Positions 26,254 through 35,207 of a stretch of DNA of 64,000 nt are shown piece after piece; position 1 is the first letter of the stretch, and each line of letters starts with the position of its first letter. The stretch covers positions 5,614,501-5,678,500 of the forward strand of contig NC_081331.1 of the NCBI RefSeq assembly GCF_022539665.2. The letters run 5' to 3'. Both the position numbers and the translations under genes were made by a program. Source of the stretch: Daphnia carinata. Lineage: Eukaryota; Arthropoda; Branchiopoda; Diplostraca; Daphniidae. The notes under the pieces are model-generated. The model ran no database searches. It was given only the letters and a program-made list of their open reading frames with translations, and was not told the DNA's origin.

Positions 26254-27518
26254 TTTTTTTCCAATTGCTTGCCGCGTGTGTTATGGATATGCATATAATT
26301 GATTTGGTGAAGGGGATATTTCTGGTGGGATTAATACTTCGTTCAATCTGTTCACGTTTCCCCGTTTATCGTGTCATCTGGTCCAAATTAGTGCGTTTCA
26401 ATCATTCTCGTCGACTTAGACGATGAAATGTCCAGCACTGTATTGGTATCAGCTCATGTGGGACTCGTGATTTTGCCGATAGCAATTACTTTGGGAATTA
26501 GTCAGACGCTTGAAGTTTATAGAGCCTACTTGAAAGACGGGGCCTGCTGGTCAGTCGTCAAAGTAACTTTTGACCTTTCTTTGCTAAATCATTTTCGTGG
26601 GTTGTGCGGTGGTGGGATTCAAAGAGGTCTTACAATACACACGGGCATGAAATTTCTAATTATCATCGGAAAGTACCATACTAATGTATACTGCAATCGA
26701 TTTCAGTTGCAACCGGCAAAATTCCTGTAAATTAGGACAGGGCAAACAGTAGACAGAAAATCTGTTTACATTTTTCGCTGCTCTGTCTTTTAAATGGGCA
26801 AGAATAAAATTAGTTAGTTAAGAAACTTTTGCTCTAAACGCGCTTTCTAAAACTTTAACCATTTTTTTTACAAATAGCTCGCCCGACTGTTTCAGCATTC
26901 CGCAACATATTCGTTCAAACAGTTTGTTTGCAAGCTTCTTAAAAAATTAAATGGCTCGTGGTATACACGAAATTCCCAATAGTCAAAATGTTTTTTAATG
27001 AAAGACATCCTGCACTGCCGTGAGCGGCGCAAGCGTTCGTGAGAGCAATACGGTGCAATCTTTGGCTTGTTACATTTTCTTTTTTCACGGAAAACAATGG
27101 TGGTGTTGACGCAAAAGGCGGACGTTCGTTTGAATGGAAAACGACTTAAAATCTTTTTACATCCCTAGCCCTGTCTAGCAGTAGGACTCGGCCCCGTGTC
27201 TAATGGGTAGGTATTAGGCCGCACAGATAGGTACCCTTGTCTCAAGAATTGGGTCCGGTGGGTAATGGTACGTACTGTACAGTTTTTTTTCTTTGTGTTT
27301 GTGCCCACTACCTCGCCGAGTTCTACGTGGGTAACGAAATATCGAAACCCGTTGTTCAATTTGACGTTGTACCACTCGGTTCCTAAAGTTAGTGACTTAT
27401 TACGAGATTATTAAATTGTAACATAGTTCAGCTAGTTTGTTATAATTTCACTTCTATTACGCACACAACGTTAAATCATATTTCATGCGGATTTTGTTTT
27501 TGTCTGGAATCGACCTCT
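26254..27518. other. no gene seen
   Basis: This is the 3' flank of the astacin gene. An AATAAA near 26803 could be a distant poly(A) signal. Open frames of up to about 100 codons show no recognisable domain, and there is no trace of the other cathepsin B exons that would be expected upstream of the pseudo-exon at 27736. Confidence 0.45.
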
Positions 27519-27574
27519 GTACCTTTTCCGAATCATTTGGAAAAGGTACAACAACATGCCATTAGCATGTTGTT
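27519..27574. repeat. two adjacent perfect hairpins
   Basis: The first is an 11-bp perfect inverted repeat, GTACCTTTTCC / GGAAAAGGTAC, with a 9-base loop (27519-27549). It is followed with no gap by a 10-bp perfect inverted repeat, AACAACATGC / GCATGTTGTT, with a 5-base loop (27550-27574). The function is unknown. It lies at the edge of the repeat island. Confidence 0.85.
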
Positions 27575-27735
27575 ACATGTCATGCCACATTTGTTTGAAA
27601 GCATAAACATAGAGATGGCACTTATTCGCCAAAGCCTATGTTTTCATTATACTCTACCAATGAAATATTATCATGCTTATTATTTTATTATTATTAAGGT
27701 TCTGCAATCTCCTGATTTATAACTATTTACACTAG

Positions 27736-27906
27736 GAGGTCAGCCAATCCGTATTCTTGGTTGGGGTGTTGAAGAAAGTGCTTGCTATTGGCTTAATGCA
27801 AACAGCTGAAATACTGATTGGGGTGATAAAGGTTACATCAAAATCTTACGCGGCAAAGGTCACTGTGGCATAGAAAGTCAAATCACAGCTGGCTTTGCCA
27901 AAGCTC
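27736..27906 (+). pseudogene. orphan terminal exon of a cathepsin B-like cysteine protease, inactivated
   Basis: After an intact-looking acceptor (TTTACACTAG), the translation matches the C-terminal part of the cathepsin B family: [47 protein letters not shown]. Two changes destroy function. The catalytic His of the family GGHA motif is replaced (GGQP). The Trp of NSW is a TGA stop at 27806-27808. No frameshift is present, so decay is recent or only point mutations have accumulated. No other cathepsin B exons are seen within 1.5 kb upstream. It is therefore either the remnant of a gene broken up by the neighbouring repeat island or a transposed fragment. Assignment to the family is firm; the history is inference. 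Confidence 0.85.
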
Positions 27907-28329
27907 TGAATTTCGTCGCGTATTGCCGTTACTTTTACGGACTGAAATCCTGTGTTTTGTTCTCTAAGATTTTTTTTTTCAGTGGCACTGTTTCTTTTGT
28001 GCTCTATTCATTTAACTGGATTTGAATTAAACTAGGAGCTTTTAACAAAAATAAATCTATTTGGTTCAAAATTGGTTTCTGGCCACTGGGGGTGTGAACC
28101 GTCATTGTTACATTTTGGTAAAACGGAGCTGATGGTTTAGGTTAGGGTAGTAGTAGTTAGTAAGTTTTTTTCTGGAGGCTATTTTTGATAAATGAATACG
28201 GAAACGGGTATTAACGAATTTCTCCTAGAAATTCCATTTGCGTTATCACACCAGCTAAAGTTGCATCATAGACGTAATATATTTTTTGTTTTTTAGGATT
28301 AATTCATTAACTATAAGGCCCATTGAAAA

Positions 28330-28412
28330 ATGAACTTGATCTGCGTTATTAGCAGTAAAAGAGAAACAAGACCAACATTTTTAAATTTTTTTTTGGGTAA
28401 AATGGATTGCCA
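28330..28412 (-). repeat. terminal-motif copy a of the repeat island
   Basis: Read on the minus strand, it starts ATGGCAATCCATTTTACCC and continues with the same A-rich stretch, TTGG(C/T)C, TTTGTTTC and TTTACTGCTA blocks found in copy b at 28478. It lies head-to-head with copy b, 65 bp apart. It is probably the end of a separate or deleted transposon copy. Confidence 0.6.
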
Positions 28413-28477
28413 TATACTCGAGCTATTGTTGCCTCTGCCGTCATTTTGTGCTGCCTAAGTTCATAAAATATCATTTT

Positions 28478-28600
28478 ATGGCAATCCGTTTTACCCAAAA
28501 TAAAAATAAAAAATATTGGCCTTTTGTTTCCTATTTACTGCTATCGCCATCTACCGGACATATTTCTAGTTAATTCTCTACGTACACTGACCGAAAACAA
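28478..28600 (+). repeat. terminal-motif copy b, left outer end of the repeat island
   Basis: Starts ATGGCAATCCGTTTTACCC and includes the blocks TTGGCC, CTATCGCCATCTACCGG, TTTCTAGTTAATT and CACTGACCGAAAA. The same blocks recur at 33411-33500 and, inverted, at 33690-33994. It looks like a terminal inverted repeat of a DNA transposon. I could not find a clear target-site duplication. Confidence 0.6.
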
Positions 28601-30559
28601 TTTTATGCCCGACTTTTCTCGGTCGGGGTTTTAAAAAAATGGCAATCCGTTTTACATTAAAAAAAAAGAAATGTCGGAAAAAAAAATCGCACTTTTTTCT
28701 TTTTTCCGACACGTAGCCATCTACCGCTGAGAATCGTTATTACTGGCGTAGGCAATTTCAGTCCATTGGATGCCATTCGCAGTTAGTTCAGTAGCGTGGA
28801 TGGAGAAAAACGCGTGGCTGGAGGAACAATTGAAAAATGGATAAGATAATACAACAAAAGGATGGTAAGTATAAACATTATTATAGTGGTTTTCAATTAT
28901 TAATTATTGTTTATTAGATCAAATTATGAAGCTGCAGGCCCAATTATTGGAACAACACAAAATATTAGATACTGGTTGATCGGCCTATCTAGGAACAAAC
29001 ATTTTCCTTTTTCCCATTCAGGCTGTGAGACAAATTTGATTGTTTGTTATAACTACAACAACATTCCCTGCATAACGAAGGGAATGTTTACATTTTCTTT
29101 AGTGAACTTTTCCCTGAACTGTTGCCTGAAGTTAAAAATGTTTTGGAATATTTGGTTGGAGTTACGCTGATAATATTCAGTTGCAGTAATTGGATCTTGT
29201 CCTCTTTCTTGAGCAGCGTTTTGCCTTTTCAGCCATCGAAGAGGTGCTCAAAGATTATTAATTTTCTATCAATGACTGTCATTTGCCAAACATGTCTTCT
29301 TAAATAATTTGGTAATTGATTGATGGTTTCTAGATCATGAGTTTATTAAACAAAATATAATGGCCCCTAAAGATGTTTCATTTCGTTGGCATTGCAGCGA
29401 TGAACATCATACGTGGACTTTTTAGGTATGAAAGGAATTTTCTTGAAAATTTTTTGAATTTATGACAAAGCATTTCTCCTGCTTTTTGCCAACCATGTCT
29501 AATCTAAAAAAAAAATTTATCCAATAGGAAAGGATTTTCAGCATACTGGGAACACAACTATCAACAATGCAACATTCTAGGGGTGCTATTTTATCATTCA
29601 AGAGCCTTATACAATGATTTTCATCTGCAATTTGTATGGCCTTTCCCAAGCTTCTGCCAGAAGTTGAATCTATAAGGCATGTAAGTCACATGAGCAACAA
29701 TTGAAATGCTTAATGGTGTTGGTTTTCTTTTCTCAGCATAGGTTAATAGTAACATTGGATCTGAAAAGATTCTTGGTTGGGGCAAGACACTGAATAAATT
29801 GTAATGATTGAATGGATGACATGACATTTCTATACTTCATTCGGATTCCCGAGACGGTATTTTATATTTAAAAAATTGAAGTGCATATCTGGGCTCCCTT
29901 CCTTTCCGTAGCCCCGTTTCCCCTTGACTCGTAATAAGCCCGTAGGGGGTCATGCCCCTACTGTACGGTATATATAAAAACAACATATACCGAGGTTTGG
30001 AGGGCTCTGGCCGGAAAGGGGACGTGGGGGTCCGCTTAGTCCGATGATGTGTTCACGGAGGGCGACGTGGCTACCCACAAATCCGAACTAAAGGTTAATC
30101 GCTCCTGTAAAAATGTTCCAAATCTTCAGCTCTTCTTCCGGCTTCTCTTAGCCAATCACCGGGTAATCTCCCCGGTGGGTCAACAAGGCAGTGTCTCCCC
30201 CTGCCTGGGTTGACGGCAACTTTTGAAAGGGCTATTATGCCTTTTTAAAGTTGCAAAAATAATTGTAATGTGCAGAGAATTGTCAATAAAATTTTTTTTA
30301 TAAAATATTTTATCCAAAATTTGTTTCTTTCATTGTATGTTTTAGCCGTGTTCACACATTACATTTATCAACTTTTTTTTTTCTGCGCATTATTTGTTTT
30401 TGTCAACATTGATGGTAAGCATTGTTTCCATTGGTTTATCGTTTATCTGTAAGTATTCAATTATTATTTATTACACTCTTTGAATTTTTCCACTTAGATT
30501 CAAGGAACAACATGTAATATCTGGATATTTTTTAAAGTAATTTTGTACTTTGTTTTACC

Positions 30560-30625
30560 CGTATGGGAACCGATCCCCAGACATTCAGCGTGCAACGCCG
30601 ATGCTCTAACATTGAGCCACGAGAT
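30560..30625 (-). repeat. tRNA-like module 1 (pol III A and B boxes) in the palindrome centre
   Basis: The minus strand has an A-box-like GTGGCTCAATGTTAGAGC (30603-30620) and a B-box-like segment GGGGATCGGTTCCC (30565-30578), at tRNA spacing. It resembles module 3 on the other strand, sharing TTAGAGCATCGGCG-like sequence. The acceptor stem does not pair, so it is not a functional tRNA gene. It is more likely a SINE-type or element-internal promoter. Confidence 0.6.
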
Positions 30626-30727
30626 ATATCTAAATATTTTATTATCGCATATTATATGTTATCGTCTAGGATGTTTATGCAGTCTTTCACAACTATATGT
30701 TTATCTTTCTATTTCTTTCATAAGGTT

Positions 30728-30790
30728 CATAGCTCTGTGGTAGAGCCTTCAGTTGCGATACCTGTTACCCTGGGATCAAACCTCAGTAGA
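30728..30790 (+). repeat. tRNA-like module 2 in the palindrome centre
   Basis: A-box-like TAGCTCTGTGGTAGAGC is followed, at tRNA distance, by CCTGGGATCAAACCTCAG, a degenerate T-arm and B box. The anticodon stem is poor. It is a decayed tRNA-like sequence, more diverged than the other two. Confidence 0.5.
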
Positions 30791-30910
30791 TGTGTAAAAA
30801 ATGAAGTACAATAAATGTAGAAGAGTATATTGCAGAATTGCATTTCCTTTTTATTCTAAGTGTAAATGCAAGTCCACAAGTAACTAGAAAAAAGCCAACT
30901 TGACATCATA

Positions 30911-30980
30911 TGATTCATGGCTCATTGGTAGAGCATCGGCGCGGTATGCCGAACATCCAGGGTTCGATCCCTGTATAATA
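30911..30980 (+). repeat. tRNA-like module 3 in the palindrome centre
   Basis: The A box is TGGCTCATTGGTAGAGC, the anticodon-type stem TCGGC/GCCGA has a 7-base loop, and the T arm is CAGGG-TTCGATC-CCTGT with an intact B box (GGTTCGATCCC, 30961-30971). The D and T arms fold well. The acceptor stem (GATTCAT against ATAATAA) does not pair and the loop lacks U33, so a working tRNA is unlikely. It could still drive pol III transcription of the element. Confidence 0.6.
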
Positions 30981-32289
30981 ATAGAATACTAACATATAAA
31001 TGATAAACCAATGGAAACAATGCTTACCATCAAAGTTGACAAAAACAAATAATGCGAAGAAAAAAAAAAAGTTGATAAATGTAATGTGTGAACACGGCTA
31101 ACACATACAATGAAAGAAACAAATTTTGCAAAAAATATTTTATAAAAAAATTTTTATTGACAATTCTCTGCACATTACAATTATTTTTGCAACTTTAAAA
31201 AGGCATAATAGCCCTTTCAAAAGTTGCCGTCAACCCAGGCAGGGGGAGACACTGCCTTGTTGACCCACCGGGGAGATTACCCGGTGATTGGCTAAGAGAA
31301 GCCGGAAGAAAAGCTGAAGATTTGGAACATTTTTACAGGAGCGATTAACCTTTAGTTCGGATTTGTGGGTAGCCACGTCGCCCTCCGTGAACACATCATC
31401 GGACTAAGCGGACTTCCACGTCCCCTTTCCGGCCAGAGCCCTCCAAACCTCGGTATATGTTGTTTTTATATATACCGTACAGTAGGGGCATGACCCCCTA
31501 CGGGCTTATTATGAGTCAAGGGGAAACGGGGCTTCAGAAAAGAAGGGAGCCCAGATATGCACTTCAATTTTTTAAATATCAAATACCGTCTGGGGAATCC
31601 GAATTAAGTATAGAAATGTCATGTCATCCATCCAATCAATACAATTTATTCAGTGTCTTGCCCCAACCAAGAATCTTTTCAGATCCAATGTTACTATTAA
31701 CCTATATTGAGAAAAGAAAAACAACACTGTTAAACATATCAATTGTTGATCATGTAACTTACATGACTCATAGATTCAACTTCTGGTGGAAGCTTGGGAA
31801 AGGACATACAAATTGCAGATTAACATCATTGTATAAGGTTCTTGAATGATAAACTAGCACCTGTAGAACGTTGCATTGTTGATAGTTGTGTTCCCAGTAC
31901 ATGAAAATCCTTGCCTATTGGATAAATTTTTTTTTGGTTGATTAGACCTGGTTGGCAAAAAGGAGGAGAAATTCTTCGTCATAAATTTAAAATTATTTGA
32001 AGAAAAATCCTTTCATACCTAAAGAGTCCATGTATGATGTTCATCTCTGCAATGGCAGCAAAATTAAAACATCTTTAAGGCCATTTAAGTACCCAATTTC
32101 CCCAACACTCTGAACATAAAGGACAAGTTGTTCTTTAGACAGAGAAGCAGAATTATTTGAGGCTTCTAGCTGTGACAGAACTATAAAGGATTGCTGTTGT
32201 ACTGGATTCATTAACACAAGATGGTACTTCTCATTAGGCAATTTGCATTACTCTATTAATTTACCTCACACCTTAACGGTAATGCACTC

Positions 32290-33034
32290 TCAGTGTTTTT
32301 TCATCTGTAGGCTCACTCTTCCATCCTGTAACACTTCCAGACTTGACTTGATCCCCCCGCTAAAATTCTGTGAATGCAAAATAATAGCATTAAAAATACT
32401 TTTTCGATAGACAAAGAACGGGGAAGTACCTAATCCATGTTTTAGGTTGAACTCATGCCATTTCTGTGTTTCCATACCACACCCATTTTCCGCCCAAATA
32501 CAGTACCACAATTCTTCAGTTCCTTCGCTGCATGGACTTATTACTAACAATTCTTTTAGTGCAGCACTAACAGAATTTAAATTTAACACACTGTCAGGTG
32601 GTGGACTGAATAACTAAACAATAAATAATTGTTTGTTAAAATTCTATACTTATTTGGAATTCTTATTTGGAAAGTTTAGGCACCTGACTGTGTTCACCTA
32701 ATGCCAACTCATCCTCACGTTCAGTTAGGGATGAGTTTTGAAAAACCTCCTTCACTGTTTGGAAACTGTTTTGTTCCAATTTCTTCTTTTCCCCTAGCTG
32801 AGCTTGTAGACTCAAAAATTTGAGCTACAAAACACGAATGAATAAAAGCAAATAAATAGAATCATTACGTATTAGGCCTACCATCCTTAGCTTCGTTGTT
32901 ATCTAATATTTTGTGTTGTTCCAATAACTGGGCCTGCAGCTTCATTATTTGATCTAATAAACAATAATTAATAATTGAAAACCAATATAATAATGTTTAT
33001 ACTTACCACTTTTTTGTTTTATTATCTTATCCAT
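32290..33034 (-). CDS. spliced ORF fragments inside the right arm of the palindrome, function unknown
   Basis: Exon-like pieces on the minus strand are 33034-33007 (ATG, donor GTAAGT), 32953-32882 (a Leu/Gln-rich, coiled-coil-like stretch, IMKLQAQLLEQHKILDNN), 32824-32684 and 32613-32290. The last two join in phase and end at a stop; they contain KFLSLQAQLGEKKKLEQ and a Cys/Trp-containing segment (ELLVISPCSEG, ELWYCIWAENGCG). The first two pieces are repeated, inverted, in the left arm near 28830-28972. The second piece does not join the third in frame with the splice sites I can see. The gene is therefore broken, or I have a boundary wrong. I recognise no domain family. It may be an element-encoded protein or a captured host gene fragment. 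Confidence 0.35.
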
Positions 33035-33410
33035 TTTTCAATTGCTCCTCCAGCCACGCAGTTTTCTCCAGCCACGCTGCTCAATTGAATGCTAATGGCA
33101 TACAATTAACTGAAATTGCATACATACTTGTAATAACGAAACCGACGGGTAGATGGCTACGGGTGGAAAAAAGAGAAAAAAGTGTGATTTTTTTTTTTTC
33201 CGCCATTTTTTTTTTTTTTCCATGTAAAACGGATTGCCATATCTATTGGTAAAGTACTCAGTTTTACTTCACTGAACGGCTCACGATGTTCAAGAAATTA
33301 GGGGCTTGAAAATAAGACCGACAAAATAAATAAGCCCGATTTTTCCCAAACAAAAGTTGGCGCGCCAGTACGGTACAGCGCGCTTGTAGAAAACAGCGTA
33401 TTGTATTCCG

Positions 33411-33500
33411 TTTTACCCCCCCCCCAAATATCGGCCTTTTTCTGTTCACTGCTATCACCATCTCCCGGTCAGATTTCTAGTTAATTCTTTATGTACAGTC
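33411..33500 (+). repeat. terminal-motif copy c
   Basis: A third copy of the TTTTACCC, TCGGCC, CTGCTATCACCATCTCCCGG, TTTCTAGTTAATT block, in the same orientation as copy b. It lies just outside the right end of the palindrome, with C-tract slippage at 33415-33425. Confidence 0.55.
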
Positions 33501-33689
33501 AACCAAACAACCGAACAATTTTTCTGCTGCTTGGCGCTAGCTCTGTCGCGTACTGGTGCGCTAGATTGCCCCAAATATTTGGTGTATTTCAAAAACGATT
33601 AACTTTATGAAAAAATAGCAATTTTCCCCGAATCAGCATTCAGCTTTGCGTGTATCCTGTGATATTCAACCAATTCCTGTGAGTGGCAG

Positions 33690-33994
33690 TTTTTGCCGAA
33701 AAATTTTTTAAGCCCGACCGGGAAAAGTCGGGCTTAAAATTTTTTCGGTCAGTGAGTAGAAAATTGACTAGGAATGTGACCGGTAGATGGCAATAGCAGC
33801 CAAACAGAAAAAAAGGCCTTTTACTTTTATTTTGGGCATAGTCTTCTATAATAAACGGCCAGTAAGGAAAGTGGTGCTCGATTTGGGGTATTACGCCCTT
33901 CTGGCAATTTTAGTTTTAGGCGCAGGGGGTATTGCGCGCTTACTGGGCGTTTATTATAGTAGGCCATGATTTTGGGTTAAAAGGATTGCCATAT
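33690..33994 (-). repeat. terminal-motif copy d, right outer end of the repeat island
   Basis: The inverted copy begins at 33994 (minus strand ATGGCAATCCTTTTAACCC). It continues with an insert, then the blocks ATTTTGGG inverse, GGCCTTT, the CCATCTACCGGTCA inverse and the short palindrome AAGCCCGAC / GTCGGGCTT (33711-33738). It ends 33 bp before the DNAJC12-type start codon, so this repeat forms the proximal upstream region of that gene. Confidence 0.55.
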
Positions 33995-34026
33995 TGCCAT
34001 ATGTACTCTTGTTTTTGGTTAACGAT

Positions 34027-34706
34027 ATGGATGCAGTTACACTCAATGAGCGATGCCTGGAAGATGACTACTATTACACATTAGGTTGCGATGATTCCTC
34101 CAGTGTGAGTTTCTGTCAGATTTGTGTTGTTTGTTCTTTTTTTTTAATTTTTCATATTCACTTCATACATGAATAGGTTGACCAAATATTAACTGAATAC
34201 AAACACAGAGTATTACTTTGTCATCCTGATAAGAATCCATATGATAAGTCCACTGCTCAGTTTCAAAAACTTCAGGTAAATAGATTCTGCACATTAACCA
34301 AGTAATGTGATAGATACAGTTAATTTCTGGTCATTCCAACAGGAAGCTAAGGAGGTGCTCTGTGACCCAGAAAAGCGAAATGATTATGACAGATGGAAAA
34401 CAAGTGGAATAACAATTTCATACAAGCAATGGATTGTCATAAATAAACAATCTGCTGCCGTAAGTATTACGTGTGCAATATCAGGATGTCATTCTATGTA
34501 GGTTTAAAGTAAAATAGATTGAAGTAATAAAATTAACACAGGTTCTTCACTGGGCCATACCAAAACATGAACAAAAAATGCTACAATCAAGCAGTAGCAA
34601 GTCAGAGATAATAAAACTGAAACAAAGCAAGCTTTCACTTAAAATTGGTTCTCAATATTGTACGTACAATTCCATCCTAGAAAAGTTTAGGAACTATGAA
34701 ATATGA
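34027..34706 (+). CDS. DNAJC12: J-domain co-chaperone, DNAJC12 family
   Basis: Four exons (34027-34104, 34177-34275, 34343-34459, 34542-34706) join in phase to 152 residues. The J domain is N-terminal. It begins [15 protein letters not shown] and has the HPD motif at 42-44 ([10 protein letters not shown]), then FQKLQEAKEVL and RNDYDRW. The C-terminus ends LEKFRNYEI, the conserved end of DNAJC12 proteins, which makes the family assignment strong. Family members are cytosolic Hsp70 co-chaperones, in mammals for aromatic amino acid hydroxylases; whether that holds here is inference. It is shorter than vertebrate DNAJC12 (about 198 residues), mainly between the J domain and the C-terminal tail. 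AATAAA at 34798-34803 is a plausible poly(A) signal. A transposon-like repeat ends about 30 bp before the ATG. Confidence 0.9.
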
Positions 34707-35207
34707 AAAAGAAAATCGTGGAACATCTGAATTTATTTTACTAGCATATTCAATATTGACTGTTGCTGTTGCGTAAGATTAACTCGATGTAAAGCTTAAT
34801 AAAATATGTCCATATAAAGCAAGTATTTTTCGAACTGTTCGGTCATGAAGTTGAATGCTACTTAAATGGGTTCCAATCGACATTACTTGTGTATTCTCGA
34901 TCAGGCACTGGCATTTAAAGATGCACTTCTAGTTCTTCAAATGCTAATGTCCAATTAATCTCACCAAAGAAATACAACTGAAGTAGGTCAGTTTACTTTG
35001 TTCAACAACTTAGCCAGCTCCAGCGCCAAAGAAGTAAAATTAGGCGCAATTGTAAAGAGCTCGCATTGCCGATAGACAAATTAATCACCTACTGAATACT
35101 ACTGGAACGGATCTTTATTTCCTAAGGTTCTGCCATAATTGCCAATGATTAAAGTTACATGAGAAACTTGCACAATGCGCAAGAGAAGCTAAAACACGTT
35201 TCTTAAA
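34707..35207. other. 3' flanks of two convergent genes
   Basis: The DNAJC12-type and VDAC genes converge here. AATAAA at 34798 serves the former. No coding region is seen. Confidence 0.6.

Larger units (their letters stand above)
28639..33240. mobile_element. large imperfect palindromic element (fold-back or inverted-duplicate transposon)
   Basis: The ends carry ATGGCAATCCGTTTTACAT at 28639 and its inverse at 33222-33240. The left arm is inverted relative to the right arm over two blocks: 28639-28972 with about 32890-33240, and 29340-30450 with 30995-32080. Only scattered mismatches and small indels separate the inner arms. For example, the G/C-rich segment around 29940-30240 is nearly identical to the inverse of about 31200-31500. 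The segments between the blocks (28973-29335 and 32080-32890) do not match, so one arm has a deletion or replacement. The unpaired centre, about 30451-30994, holds three tRNA-like modules. The arms contain intron/exon-like sequence, so the duplication happened at DNA level. The superfamily is not recognised. No transposase motif was found. Confidence 0.75.

Noticed and set aside
26428-26730. 100-codon plus-strand frame after the astacin gene
   Set aside because: No domain recognised and no codon or splice context; it is in the 3' flank of the astacin gene.
28134-28152. TTTAGGTTAGGGTAG, similar to the arthropod telomere repeat TTAGG
   Set aside because: Only two imperfect units, no array; expected by chance.
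30911-30980. Functional tRNA gene
   Set aside because: D and T arms fold, but the acceptor stem does not pair and U33 is missing; kept as a tRNA-like module only.
33787-33969. 60-codon ATG frame with a hydrophobic stretch
   Set aside because: It lies inside terminal-motif copy d and matches no known protein; its sequence is explained by the repeat.
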